Virus record (IMG/VR): IMGVR_UViG_3300022752_000020
Coordinates: 95,921 to 159,920 of that record
Reading direction: 5' to 3' (one strand)
DNA: 64,000 nt
From: a virus
A program made the translations under genes and the position numbers. Shown piece after piece: positions 54,941-62,836 of this stretch (positions are counted from its first letter, which is position 1; every line of letters starts with the position of its first letter). The notes beneath the pieces were generated by a model. It saw only the letters and a program-made list of their open reading frames with translations, made no database searches and had not been told where the DNA came from.

Positions 54941-56353
54941 ATGACTAGACAAAATGCTGATTATGGATACGACATCCAAAAAATTTATTTAGAACTTATG
55001 CTTAATGACAGCGAAACATTTGTTAGATGTCAAAGCATATTCGATCACGAACTTTTTGATCGACGATTACAACCTACAGCAAAATTTATCAATGACTATG
55101 TGGTAGAACATAATATTCTTCCAACATTTGAAATTGTTAACGCTGCAACTAAAAGTAACTTGGTAAATCCTGGTACTATTAGAATAGAACACTATGATTG
55201 GCTACTACAAGACTTTGAAACCTTTATTAGACATAAGGGACTTGAAAGAGCCATTATCCAAAGTGCAGACTTGTTGGAGAAAGGTGAATATGGCCCAGTA
55301 GAAGATCTAATTAAACGAGCAGTTCAAATTGGTCTACAGAAGGACATGGGCACTGACTACTTTTTAGATCCTAGAAGTAGGCTAATGAGTATTAAAGATA
55401 AAAATGGTCAAGTTAGCACAGGATGGACTGCTCTTGATCAAAGACTATTTGGTGGATTTAATAGAGGTGAACTTAATATCTTCGCTGGTGGTAGTGGAGC
55501 CGGTAAAAGTTTATTCCTAGCCAATCTCGGACTTAATTGGTCTATAGCAGGTCTTAATGTACTTTATGTAACATTGGAACTTAGTGAAGAACTTGTTAGT
55601 ATGCGTATTGATAGTATGGTGACAGATATACCAACTAAGGAAATTTTTAAACAAATTGACGAAGTTGAAATGCGTGTAAGAATAATAGGTAAGAAGAGTG
55701 GTAGTTATCAAATTAAGTATATGCCCAGCGGTAAAACTGCTAACGATATACGTAGCTATATGAAGGAGTTTGAAGTAAAGGCTGGACGTAAGATTGATAT
55801 CTTGCTAGTAGACTACTTAGATCTATTGATGCCTATGAGTCGTAAGATCAGTGCAGAAAATTTGTTTATCAAAGATAAATTTGTCAGTGAAGAACTTAGA
55901 AACTTGGCTGTAGAAAAGAATGTAGTACTAGTAACTGCTGCTCAATTGAACAGAGGAGCAGTTGAAGAAATTGAGTTTGATCATAGTCATATCAGTGGAG
56001 GACTCAGCAAGATTCAAACTGCTGACAATGTATTTGGTATCTTTACTAGTCGTGGTATGAGGGAAAAAGGTAGATATCAAATTCAATTGATGAAAACTCG
56101 TAGCAGTAGCGGAGTAGGTACTAAAATTGATCTTGAATTTGATATGGATACTCTACGTATTAGAGATCTTAAAGAAGAGGACATGGGTACTGAATATAAA
56201 CCGGGCAGTACAGTATTAGATACTATACGTCAACGTAGTGCTACAGTAAGAGAAGATCCCACAGAAGGTTCAAGCTTGAAGACTAGTCGAGTTGATGTAC
56301 AGACTACTAAACTTAGGCAACTACTTAATAACTTGAATACCGAAGACCTATAA
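54941..56353 (+). CDS. 41: Replicative DNA helicase gp41 (DnaB-like)
   Basis: A 470-residue RecA-fold helicase. An N-terminal helical domain (ELFDRRLQPTAKFINDYV) precedes the motor: Walker A FAGGSGAGKSLF (about 182-193), the glutamate of VTLELSEELVSMRIDS, Walker B IDILLVDYLDLL (about 287-298) and the arginine-rich end SRGMREKGRYQIQLMKTRSS. It unwinds the lagging strand with gp61. An AAGGA ribosome site lies upstream. Full length against T4 (475). Confidence 0.94.
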   Translation: MTRQNADYGYDIQKIYLELMLNDSETFVRCQSIFDHELFDRRLQPTAKFINDYVVEHNILPTFEIVNAATKSNLVNPGTIRIEHYDWLLQDFETFIRHKGLERAIIQSADLLEKGEYGPVEDLIKRAVQIGLQKDMGTDYFLDPRSRLMSIKDKNGQVSTGWTALDQRLFGGFNRGELNIFAGGSGAGKSLFLANLGLNWSIAGLNVLYVTLELSEELVSMRIDSMVTDIPTKEIFKQIDEVEMRVRIIGKKSGSYQIKYMPSGKTANDIRSYMKEFEVKAGRKIDILLVDYLDLLMPMSRKISAENLFIKDKFVSEELRNLAVEKNVVLVTAAQLNRGAVEEIEFDHSHISGGLSKIQTADNVFGIFTSRGMREKGRYQIQLMKTRSSSGVGTKIDLEFDMDTLRIRDLKEEDMGTEYKPGSTVLDTIRQRSATVREDPTEGSSLKTSRVDVQTTKLRQLLNNLNTEDL

Positions 56354-56393
56354 ACTAGTAGTTTATGTCTCGTTCATACTCCTTAAATACAGT

Positions 56394-56678
56394 ATGGACG
56401 AGATCGGTATCATAACACAATTACTGGAAATTGGCAGCCCTATTGCGGCTGCTATTATTGCCTTTTATTTTGTATATCTTACTATAAAATTTATTCTAGC
56501 CGGCGTGACCAATAGTGTTAATGGAATGGCCAAGATCATCAGAGGATTAGATAGTAGAGTCTTTACTATGACTAATCAACTTATACAAATTGATGTTAAG
56601 GTTAGTACTGCTCTAGGGCTAAAACCAGACTATGAACGTTTGAGTAGATCCGAAATTAAGGATAAGAGAAAAGACTAA
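56394..56678 (+). CDS. Small membrane protein, holin-like
   Basis: A 94-residue protein with one strong membrane segment (PIAAAIIAFYFVYLTIKFIL, residues about 15-35) followed by a charged helical tail. The next gene encodes a protein with the same layout, so the two may work as a pair. No ribosome site is visible; CTTAAATA, a late-promoter variant, ends four bases before the ATG. Holin or inner-membrane accessory is inference from size and topology. Confidence 0.55.
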   Translation: MDEIGIITQLLEIGSPIAAAIIAFYFVYLTIKFILAGVTNSVNGMAKIIRGLDSRVFTMTNQLIQIDVKVSTALGLKPDYERLSRSEIKDKRKD

Positions 56679-57001
56679 TGAATTCAACCGATCTAATCAC
56701 ATTTATTAACAAATATGGATTTCCCATAGTGTTCTCAGGCTGCTTGGGAGCATTGATTTGGTATATTTGGAATTGGGTAACTAAAGAAATTAAACCAGTT
56801 ATCGGACAGGCCAACGAAACCCTACTTGAATTGATTGATCGAATTCGAATGTTGGACAATGACCTAATCCGACTAAATCAAAAAGTTGAAACTGTGATGG
56901 AATTGAGAGGCGAACGTATAGAAAAAGAAACCGAACAGTTTGATGACCTAATTAATAATGAGCCACCAAATAAAACTGAAAACGGGAACATACAACAGTA
57001 A
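56678..57001 (+). CDS. Small membrane protein with coiled coil (BhlA/holin-like)
   Basis: A 107-residue protein: a single membrane segment at about 14-34 (GFPIVFSGCLGALIWYIWNW), then a long coiled coil (ETLLELIDRIRMLDNDLIRL) and an acidic tail. The opening INKYGFPIVF resembles BhlA/UviB-type holin-like proteins. It starts at a TAATG junction with the preceding membrane protein. Its end overlaps the convergent gene by 54 bases. Holin-like role is likely but unproven. Confidence 0.6.
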   Translation: MNSTDLITFINKYGFPIVFSGCLGALIWYIWNWVTKEIKPVIGQANETLLELIDRIRMLDNDLIRLNQKVETVMELRGERIEKETEQFDDLINNEPPNKTENGNIQQ

Positions 57002-57163
57002 TAGACCCACCATTCGTCTCTGAACCATTTCCGCCTCAAATAATTCAATCTCTTTAGGGTTTAAACTTTGTCTTACTTCCTTGCTTAATGTACTAGATCC
57101 TGTAACAAATAATATTGATCCGTAGAGTAAAAATACTGTATATAGGGCAGCTAACATCATCAT
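56948..57163 (-). CDS. Small two-helix membrane protein, unknown
   Basis: A 71-residue protein with two membrane segments (LAALYTVFLLYGSILFVTG and MVGLLLLYVPVFSFIWWLII) joined by a charged loop. The start overlaps the cyclase stop (TAATG), so the pair is coupled. It might anchor or regulate the cyclase, or be a lysis-type protein; neither is shown. Three ATG codons lie in a row at the start. Confidence 0.6.
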   Translation of the reverse strand: MMMLAALYTVFLLYGSILFVTGSSTLSKEVRQSLNPKEIELFEAEMVQRRMVGLLLLYVPVFSFIWWLIIN

Positions 57164-58395
57164 TATTTCATTCTGTTATCATCAATAAATTTAATTTCAT
57201 CCACTAGAGCATCCGCATCAGTTTTGAAATTATTAAAATCACTTCGAGTGATGGTCTTATTGAGCTCTTCTAATAATTTCTGTGCCTCAGCATTATGCTC
57301 AGCACGAGCAGCATATAACCAACGGAAGGCATTTTTCTTATCACCTATCTGTGTATAATATTTTCCAAGACTTAGCATAGCTGGTATCTTACGCTTCATT
57401 GCACCTTCCTTGAGATCACCTATTACACTTTCTATTTCATTATCACTGCTGTTAGGATCACTAAACACCATCATGGCTAATCTATAACTGGCCTGTTCAT
57501 TGACCTTGGCTGCTTGACGTAAAAACTGCATGGCCAAACTACGACTTTCACCTTCAACTAGGTCTACTATACGTAGGGCTAGATCGCTATTGATCTTTTG
57601 ACAAAACTCTCTGAATACAGCATGTACATAGGGTTTTAACTCTGTTGGCACTAGGTTTTTTTGTACCATATTGATTAATTCATCTAATGCTTGACTATCC
57701 TGCTTGCTCACACGCCACATCATGATACGTGTAGCTGGGCCATACTTGGCATCATGTTTCATTGATATAGCATCATTTAGTGTACGATTACGGGCTGCTT
57801 GATCATTGACCACAGCGGCTACTAGTTCACTATGGCTCTTAGAAATAGTTTGATTTTGAGTTTTTTTTACTGTTTTATTAAGATGTGGATTGGGCTCTGC
57901 ACCTTCAATATCCACACTCCATATTTCCATGGGCGCTACATTCTTAAACTCTTGTACTCCCCTACTGATAAATTTATGATTTTTTATCTTAGGAGCTACT
58001 AGACGATAGACAGCATCGGTCATGGTAACACCACCATGGTCGGCTAGACTTTCACAACGAGCAGCAAGATTCACAGCATCGCCCATGAGGTTAGTACCAT
58101 AGATCCATACTTCGCCCATGTGCATACCCACACGCCAACGCATGCCATTATTGAGACTGCGTATTAGTGCTTGCATTTCTATGCCAAAGCGTACAGCATC
58201 CACTACACTGGCGAACTCAATAAGTACACTGTCTCCTCCTGTGTTGAACAATCGACCCCTACTACGGTCGATTAAGGGATCAATAACAGCACGACAGGCA
58301 TCTAACTTGGCCAACGTCCCTGCTTCATCTTGCTGCATCAGTGTGCTATAGCCAATAACATCACTACAGATAATGGTGGCTAGTTTGGTTTCCAT
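57163..58395 (-). CDS. Class III nucleotidyl cyclase with C-terminal repeat domain
   Basis: A 410-residue protein. Residues 1-165 are a class III cyclase: metal Asp12 (IICSDVIGYS) and Asp55 (NTGGDSVLIEF), transition-state Asn109 and Arg113 (VNLAARCE). The base-selecting Lys and Asp positions are Asn51 and Asn102, so cAMP, cGMP or another cyclic nucleotide cannot be predicted. Residues about 220-390 are helical Sel1/TPR-like repeats (MLSLGKYYTQIGDKKNAFRW). The domain resembles alphaproteobacterial cyclases (FASVVDAVRFGIEMQ). There is no membrane segment. The next gene, a membrane protein, is coupled to it. Confidence 0.88.
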   Translation of the reverse strand: METKLATIICSDVIGYSTLMQQDEAGTLAKLDACRAVIDPLIDRSRGRLFNTGGDSVLIEFASVVDAVRFGIEMQALIRSLNNGMRWRVGMHMGEVWIYGTNLMGDAVNLAARCESLADHGGVTMTDAVYRLVAPKIKNHKFISRGVQEFKNVAPMEIWSVDIEGAEPNPHLNKTVKKTQNQTISKSHSELVAAVVNDQAARNRTLNDAISMKHDAKYGPATRIMMWRVSKQDSQALDELINMVQKNLVPTELKPYVHAVFREFCQKINSDLALRIVDLVEGESRSLAMQFLRQAAKVNEQASYRLAMMVFSDPNSSDNEIESVIGDLKEGAMKRKIPAMLSLGKYYTQIGDKKNAFRWLYAARAEHNAEAQKLLEELNKTITRSDFNNFKTDADALVDEIKFIDDNRMK

Positions 58396-58400
58396 ACAAG

Positions 58401-58408
58401 TATTTATT
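58401..58408 (-). promoter_or_regulatory. Late promoter octamer (AATAAATA) before the cyclase
   Basis: NATAAATA octamer on the minus strand, partly inside the end of the preceding coiled-coil gene and only five bases before the cyclase ATG. If used, the transcript would be leaderless. Confidence 0.45.
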
Positions 58409-58631
58409 TGATTTGGCTACGTAATCTAGCGACCTCGTTGTGTAATTCTTTATGTCTATTGTGCAGGCGACGAATCTCCTGTTGTAGAGTATTGATTTGA
58501 CGCTGCAACATACGCATAAGATCATAATCCTGTGGGTTCTTGGCCACATTGTCACTGCCCATACTTAGGGGACTATGTCTATTATCTAAACTAGATTCTA
58601 CATTATATTGACTTTGAATTAAGTTCTTCAT
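58404..58631 (-). CDS. Small coiled-coil protein, unknown
   Basis: A 75-residue protein with a disordered start and a C-terminal coiled coil (MLQRQINTLQQEIRRLHNRH, then ELHNEVARLRSQIK). An AAGGGGA ribosome site lies at the right distance. It ends eight bases before the cyclase start. It may bind another coiled-coil protein; nothing more can be said. Confidence 0.65.
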   Translation of the reverse strand: MKNLIQSQYNVESSLDNRHSPLSMGSDNVAKNPQDYDLMRMLQRQINTLQQEIRRLHNRHKELHNEVARLRSQIK

Positions 58632-58692
58632 TTTTTCCCCTTATACACTGTTTAGATTACTTATCACTTAAATACATTATACAGGATCTAGT

Positions 58693-59118
58693 TTGAAAGG
58701 ACTTGAACAAGCTTTTGACCAACTGTTCTCTGAAACTCTAGAACATCAGGGATGGATGGTCCCAAAAACCTTGCAAAGGACTATGGTTTCTATTCTTATT
58801 AATAAAGTAGATAAAAATCCTTGGCAACCGCAACCCAGCTACGCTGAACAATACCTTACAGCACGCTCACCACAGGCTCTACGCAGCTTGGGTGATACTT
58901 GCTGGTTTACTCGTGCAGTATTTCCCAAACTAGGCACACGCAGAGGTATTAGTGCCAGCTACTACACAGACTTAGGACAAGGCTGCTACAATAGACTATT
59001 ACAACATACAGGCCCAGACACTACAATTGAAATGATGATTCGTCACTTTGACTTTCTTGCTGAAGTGGCTTGGACTGTGATACATAGCCAAGGCGAATTT
59101 AGGGAAATGTGGCTGTAG
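58693..59118 (+). CDS. Conserved unknown protein, gene with duplicated 3' end
   Basis: A 141-residue protein starting at TTG 58693 with AGGA at the right distance; there is no in-frame ATG nearby. The core (LGDTCWFTRAVFPKLGTRRG, then ISASYYTDLGQGCYNRL) resembles a family of bacterial proteins of unknown function with an LGD...FFP...YY...G pattern. A diverged copy of its last 22 codons sits at 60031-60105 beyond the inserted glycosyltransferase gene. Its base composition is less AT-rich than the structural genes. Confidence 0.7.
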   Translation: MKGLEQAFDQLFSETLEHQGWMVPKTLQRTMVSILINKVDKNPWQPQPSYAEQYLTARSPQALRSLGDTCWFTRAVFPKLGTRRGISASYYTDLGQGCYNRLLQHTGPDTTIEMMIRHFDFLAEVAWTVIHSQGEFREMWL

Positions 59119-59126
59119 GGAGAACA

Positions 59127-59164
59127 TGCTGCGAAGCGCAGCAAACCGCCGTTAGCGATTTTTT
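59127..59164 (+). terminator. GCGAAGC mini-hairpin followed by a T run
   Basis: TGCTGCG-AAG-CGCAGCA is a perfect 7-bp stem (59127-59143) containing GCGAAGC, a heptamer known to fold into an unusually stable DNA mini-hairpin. A run of six T (59159-59164) follows 15 bases later, so a terminator is possible though not canonical. A related element lies at 61024-61058. Confidence 0.5.
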
Positions 59165-59186
59165 ACTCCATTAACTGCTACTATTA

Positions 59187-59194
59187 TATAAATA
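59187..59194 (+). promoter_or_regulatory. Consensus late promoter TATAAATA
   Basis: A perfect late octamer 45 bases before the glycosyltransferase ATG, within the leader of the probable inserted cassette. Confidence 0.75.
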
Positions 59195-59239
59195 CCACAC
59201 ACGAAAAATACCTATCTTATAAACTAAAAATTAAATCTA

Positions 59240-60040
59240 ATGCGATATTTTATATTAACACAGCAATACAACGAAGATTACTTATTACCTATTTTTCTCA
59301 AGCATTACCAACAATATGTAAATGCCGAAGATATAAAAATTATTGATCACGGAAGCACTATGCCTATACCTACAGCGGGCTACGATAGAATATACATACC
59401 TAGAAACAAACCATTCAGTGAATTTAATAGACTACATAGCATGAGACATATAGCAGCTAGTCTGCTATTTTCTTATGATTTTGGCATTATAGTTGATATA
59501 GATGAATTAATCAATCTCTCTGCATTACCTCAACTTGAATTTACTCATAAAGAAGTTTATTACGTAACAGGGTTTGAAGTGTTTTATAGACAAACCGAAC
59601 AGGGAAGAAGACTTAGAGGATTTTGGAATCCAAATATGAGCAAACCTAGTGTGTTTAAAGACTTGCCTAATTGGGACCTTGGATTTCATCGATGCGACCA
59701 ACCTATAGTAAATTTTTCATTGCCCATGGCTCATATAAGATATTTGCATCCAGATCGAGCTAAAAATAGATTAAATTTAAGAAATGAAATTCATCAAGAA
59801 ATGCTCGACCTTGAAAGAAATTCAGGAGTTAACTTGCATTGGCAACGTGGCCTGCAAAATTTAAGTAATTTTTATGAATACGTAAACCTAACTAATTTTA
59901 CCTGTGAGAATTTGGATCAAAATTACTTAAATAAACTATATGAAAGATTTATGTCGGACCCCACCTCATTAGATTTCCATTATAAAAAATTACCTATAGA
60001 ATTTGATCTAACTGATTATTTTCCACAATTGATTTTCTAG
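59240..60040 (+). CDS. Glycosyltransferase, GT2-like, probable inserted cassette gene
   Basis: A 266-residue GT-A protein. FILTQQYNEDYLLPIFLKHY and the metal-site VDIDELINL are typical of GT2/GT92-like transferases; a C-terminal HQEMLDLERNSG helix follows. The consensus late promoter lies 45 bases upstream. The end of the frame runs into the duplicated tail of the upstream gene, whose sequence supplies the TAG stop (60038-60040). This suggests the gene arrived together with a replacement gene end. Acceptor unknown. Confidence 0.72.
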   Translation: MRYFILTQQYNEDYLLPIFLKHYQQYVNAEDIKIIDHGSTMPIPTAGYDRIYIPRNKPFSEFNRLHSMRHIAASLLFSYDFGIIVDIDELINLSALPQLEFTHKEVYYVTGFEVFYRQTEQGRRLRGFWNPNMSKPSVFKDLPNWDLGFHRCDQPIVNFSLPMAHIRYLHPDRAKNRLNLRNEIHQEMLDLERNSGVNLHWQRGLQNLSNFYEYVNLTNFTCENLDQNYLNKLYERFMSDPTSLDFHYKKLPIEFDLTDYFPQLIF

Positions 60041-60105
60041 CTGAAGTGGCTTGGACCGTTATACATAGCCAAGGACAATTTCGAGAAATGTGGCACGACG
60101 ATTGA
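60031..60105 (+). pseudogene. Displaced 3' end of the 58693-59118 gene
   Basis: In a different frame from the glycosyltransferase this segment reads DFLAEVAWTVIHSQGQFREM plus WHDD and a TGA. The upstream gene ends with DFLAEVAWTVIHSQGEFREM plus WL and a TAG. Most base changes are synonymous, so it is a diverged allele of the gene end and not a recent tandem copy. Confidence 0.85.
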
Positions 60106-60141
60106 TATCTATTAAATAGTATTTTAATAATATAAAATGCT

Positions 60142-61023
60142 ATGTTAAAAGATCAAGCTCTAGAATTTTTTATTCAACTACAGACAGATATAATCTCTGA
60201 CTTAGAATCATTAGATGGAAAACAATTTATTACAGATACTTGGCACAGACCAGAAGGTGGAGGTGGTACTAGTAGACTGGTAGAAGATGGTAACATATTT
60301 GAACGTGGTGGCTGTAACTATAGCCATGTATTTGGAAAAAAATTACCACCTAGTGCCAGTGAACATAGACCAGAACTTGCTGGACAGAGTTGGGAGGCAG
60401 CAGGCGTTAGCCTAGTCATGCACCCAAAGAATCCCTACGTGCCCACAGCGCATCTTAACGTGCGTATGTTTATCACAGAGTCAGGACAGGGTTGGTTCGG
60501 CGGTGGTATGGATCTTACCCCATATTACTACTTTGAACAAGACGCTGTACACTGGCATGGTATTTGTAAACAAGCACTAGACCCCATTGACACAAACCTA
60601 TACCCCAAGTATAAACAATGGTGCGATAACTACTTTGATCTTAAACATAGAAACGAATCAAGAGGCATTGGCGGCATATTCTTCGACGATCTCTCCCGGC
60701 CTTCAATGGAACAGGCATTTGACATAGTTAAAGCTACTGGACGAGCTTTTATTAAAGGCTATGCTCCCATAGTAACACTGAGAAGGGATATGCCCTATAC
60801 ACAACGAGAACGTGATTGGCAACTACATCGTAGAGGTAGATACGTAGAGTTTAATCTAATCTACGACAGAGGTACACTGTTTGGCCTACAGAGCATGGGA
60901 CGTACTGAAAGTATATTGATGAGTATGCCTCCCTTGGCTAGTTGGCAGTATGACTATAAACCAGCATATGGAACTAGGGAAGATGACTTATTGAAGAACT
61001 TGGTGCCTAAACAGTACGTATAG
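60142..61023 (+). CDS. hemF: Aerobic coproporphyrinogen III oxidase (HemF)
   Basis: HemF converts coproporphyrinogen III to protoporphyrinogen IX with oxygen, a late step of heme (and chlorophyll) synthesis. The 293-residue protein is full length (E. coli 299). Motifs seen include [50 protein letters not shown], the GGIFFDDL catalytic-site region, [15 protein letters not shown] and [11 protein letters not shown]. No disrupting change is visible. It lies in the probable inserted block after the gene-end remnant. Its base composition is less AT-rich than the phage core, fitting host origin. Confidence 0.95.
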   Translation: MLKDQALEFFIQLQTDIISDLESLDGKQFITDTWHRPEGGGGTSRLVEDGNIFERGGCNYSHVFGKKLPPSASEHRPELAGQSWEAAGVSLVMHPKNPYVPTAHLNVRMFITESGQGWFGGGMDLTPYYYFEQDAVHWHGICKQALDPIDTNLYPKYKQWCDNYFDLKHRNESRGIGGIFFDDLSRPSMEQAFDIVKATGRAFIKGYAPIVTLRRDMPYTQRERDWQLHRRGRYVEFNLIYDRGTLFGLQSMGRTESILMSMPPLASWQYDYKPAYGTREDDLLKNLVPKQYV

Positions 61024-61058
61024 GCCGAAGGCTCCGCGAAGCGGTAGAAACGGTAGCC
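61024..61058 (+). repeat. Mini-hairpin element with GCGAAGC
   Basis: Immediately after hemF lie GCC-GAA-GGC (61024-61032) and CCGC-GAA-GCGG (61034-61044), then AAACGGTAGCC. The order GCGAAGCG, AG, AAACGG/AAACCG, TAGC matches the element at 59128-59157. The two elements therefore bracket the glycosyltransferase-hemF block. A T run is missing, so this copy is not a standard terminator. Confidence 0.55.
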
Positions 61059-61084
61059 CAAATTTTAAAACCATTACAAACAGA

Positions 61085-61738
61085 TTACAACTTATTAACC
61101 AATAATCTTATGAAATCTGCTAACAAAGCATGATGAGTATACTGATGCCAATGCTGCTGCATATAGCGATCCATATACCAAAAACTGTCACTCTCTGGAT
61201 GAGGCCCAATTAGACCAACCCTACCCTCAATTAGGGCCGCACAGTCACCATTAGTATAACTGGCTATGCTACTAGAAGGCTTGGCTCCTAATAGGCTACA
61301 CCCATCATAAAAAAACATGGTTTCATTATGACCCATCCAAGTAACATTAACTACTGTGCTGTAACTACGACGTACACTGGCTCCGGGACGCCGAATATAC
61401 TGCACTGGATTGATATCCTTGACTAGATCAAAATATAAGGGACCGGCCCAGTAGGCTCCCATACAGATGCCAAGATAATGCCCACCCTCTAAACAGTACT
61501 GCTGGACTAAGGGCTTGGAGGGCTCTAATAATCTATGCCAACTGTCCGCATCCCCTAGGCCACCGGGCACACAGAATAACTGATACTTACGTAATCTCTG
61601 TAAGGTTAACTGGTCTGGACTGATACAGTCTACGTTGGTGAGTCCATATAAAGATGACAATACCCTTACTAGACCGTGTGCACTGTGTAGGCTACACTGG
61701 GGATGGTTCAGCAAAACTGCTGCTCGGGGCTTGGCCAT
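61085..61738 (-). CDS. Glutamine-amidotransferase-like (BPL N-terminal type) protein
   Basis: A 217-residue class I GATase-fold protein. The nucleophile elbow is YLGICMGAYWAG with Cys92; the catalytic His180 and Glu182 are in GPHPESDSF. The N-terminus (AVLLNHPQCSLHSAHGLVRVL) matches the BPL_N-type domain found in front of fungal biotin ligases and as free-standing bacterial proteins. Its reaction is not known; hydrolase or peptidase-like activity is possible. It converges on hemF, with 61 bases between. A late-like TGTAAATA lies just upstream on its strand. Confidence 0.75.
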   Translation of the reverse strand: MAKPRAAVLLNHPQCSLHSAHGLVRVLSSLYGLTNVDCISPDQLTLQRLRKYQLFCVPGGLGDADSWHRLLEPSKPLVQQYCLEGGHYLGICMGAYWAGPLYFDLVKDINPVQYIRRPGASVRRSYSTVVNVTWMGHNETMFFYDGCSLLGAKPSSSIASYTNGDCAALIEGRVGLIGPHPESDSFWYMDRYMQQHWHQYTHHALLADFIRLLVNKL

Positions 61739-61784
61739 AATACTATATTTACACTAGAATTATGGAGTTTTGATTACACAGAAT

Positions 61785-61925
61785 TTACTTATTCCAACGA
61801 TCTAAATCGTAATCTTTGACCTCTTGCCGACTGCCCAGACTAGAACTGGCTAGAAATCCTAGAAATATGATAAATCCTATGACCTCAACCCATACAGCTA
61901 AATCAATCTCACTATAGTCTATCAT
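61785..61925 (-). CDS. 46-residue single-membrane-segment protein, unknown
   Basis: ATG 61925 has AAAGGAT eight bases upstream. The product starts acidic, then has a hydrophobic helix (VWVEVIGFIIFLGFLASSSL), then a charged tail (QEVKDYDLDRWNK). Good start signals and normal amino-acid use support a real membrane microprotein. No function is recognised. Confidence 0.55.
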   Translation of the reverse strand: MIDYSEIDLAVWVEVIGFIIFLGFLASSSLGSRQEVKDYDLDRWNK

Positions 61926-62122
61926 AATACAGATCCTTTCAAGAATTATTTAGCAGAATCCGAACCGGGTCTACACTAAAAAAAAGCTGTAAAAAAATTT
62001 TTTAATATGAAGTACTTAGAGTTTTCAGGGGGTTTTTCTGCCACCATGGGTTCTGTAGCAGCAGCGCTATAAAATATATAATTTATTTTTATAAGCCACC
62101 ACCCAAGACATCCTTCAGAGAT

Positions 62123-62156
62123 AAAAAAAGTCCTGACGGTGTACTCACATCAGGAC
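62123..62156 (-). terminator. Rho-independent terminator
   Basis: On the minus strand GTCCTGA, a 13-base loop and TCAGGAC (7-bp stem) are followed by seven T. It lies just after the stop of the 110-residue gene and ends the early minus-strand unit. Confidence 0.88.
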
Positions 62157-62167
62157 CTAAAGGGGGC

Positions 62168-62500
62168 CTAGTCTAGTCTACTGCCTGCGTATACACGCTC
62201 AAGTCCAAGTTGAGCCTTCAGGACCTGTGCAAAGGCTTCAGCGCCGTCCTCCAGTATGCCTACACTCTGTACGCCTAGTCTGCTGGGGTTCCAGTACTGT
62301 AGGCTACGCTCGTAGCCATTGCGAGTAAAGCCTGCTGCTAACAGTGCCCGACCCAGTTTACTGTTAGCCCTAACGCCGTAGACGTCTACCCAAGCAAAGC
62401 CACAAGCGTCCCTATCACCACGTAGTTCTAAGCTCTTACGTGCTTGGCTGTTAGCGGCTTGGAGTGCTTGTTCTACAGCCTGTTGTACCTGTTGTTCCAT
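62168..62500 (-). CDS. Small early protein, unknown
   Basis: A 110-residue protein: an N-terminal helix (QQVQQAVEQALQAANSQARK), then a compact region GDRDACGFAWVDVYGVRANS, a repeat-like LLAAGFTRNGYERSLQYWNP and a C-terminal helix. No catalytic motif is recognised. It has its own consensus sigma70-type promoter upstream and a strong terminator downstream, so it is probably expressed early and strongly. Its GC content is well above the phage average. Confidence 0.68.
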   Translation of the reverse strand: MEQQVQQAVEQALQAANSQARKSLELRGDRDACGFAWVDVYGVRANSKLGRALLAAGFTRNGYERSLQYWNPSRLGVQSVGILEDGAEAFAQVLKAQLGLERVYAGSRLD

Positions 62501-62535
62501 TTGCTAGTCCTTTGTGTTAATGTCTAAGTGTTCGT

Positions 62536-62564
62536 AGTATACGCAGGTTCTAAAAGCCTGTCAA
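62536..62564 (-). promoter_or_regulatory. Sigma70-type early promoter, copy 1
   Basis: TTGACA (62559-62564), 17-base spacer, TATACT (62536-62541). The flanking sequence is nearly the same as copy 2 at 62837-62865, including the CCCACAC block upstream of -35. It drives the 110-residue gene; its -35 box overlaps the end of the upstream gene. Confidence 0.88.
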
Positions 62565-62806
62565 CCCGTGTGGGTATTGGCTAAGTTCACAGTGTGGATG
62601 GGCACTGAAAGAATATAGAAGTCAGTGAGATCTAGTGTGCCGTAGAGGCTGAGGTGTTGTTGTTCTGCGGCTCGTTGTGCCTCTAGTGCCTCATCCAGGG
62701 AAGTGTAGAAGCCTAAGGTGCCATCGTAGTCTGGGTCCAAGAGGCTGCTGGCCAGTGTGGGTTGGCCCAAGTTCTGTAGAATGTAGATCAGGATAGTGTC
62801 AAACAT
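62561..62806 (-). CDS. Small early protein, unknown
   Basis: An 81-residue protein with an N-terminal hydrophobic helix (DTILIYILQNLG) and a central helix (SLDEALEAQRAAEQQHLSLY) and a C-terminal beta part (DLTDFYILSVPIHTV). It has a consensus sigma70-type promoter. No family is recognised. It is GC-richer than the late genes. Phage genes of this size and position often act in host takeover, which is inference. Confidence 0.6.
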   Translation of the reverse strand: MFDTILIYILQNLGQPTLASSLLDPDYDGTLGFYTSLDEALEAQRAAEQQHLSLYGTLDLTDFYILSVPIHTVNLANTHTG

Positions 62807-62836
62807 CTGTGTTCCTTTCTGTGTCTGTATGTTCGT

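Noticed and set aside
58660-58692. CTTAAATA (58667-58674) and a minus-strand TATAAT (58676-58681) as promoters
   Set aside because: The first deviates from the late consensus and the second lacks a -35 box at the right spacing; not firm enough to list.
61024-61110. Possible coding remnant reading ETVAQILKPLQTDY after hemF
   Set aside because: No start, no match recognised, and it overlaps the hairpin element and the next gene's end.
61949-62047. Short minus-strand frame starting MVAEKPPENSKYF
   Set aside because: It stops after about 23 codons, has no ribosome site and runs through homopolymers.
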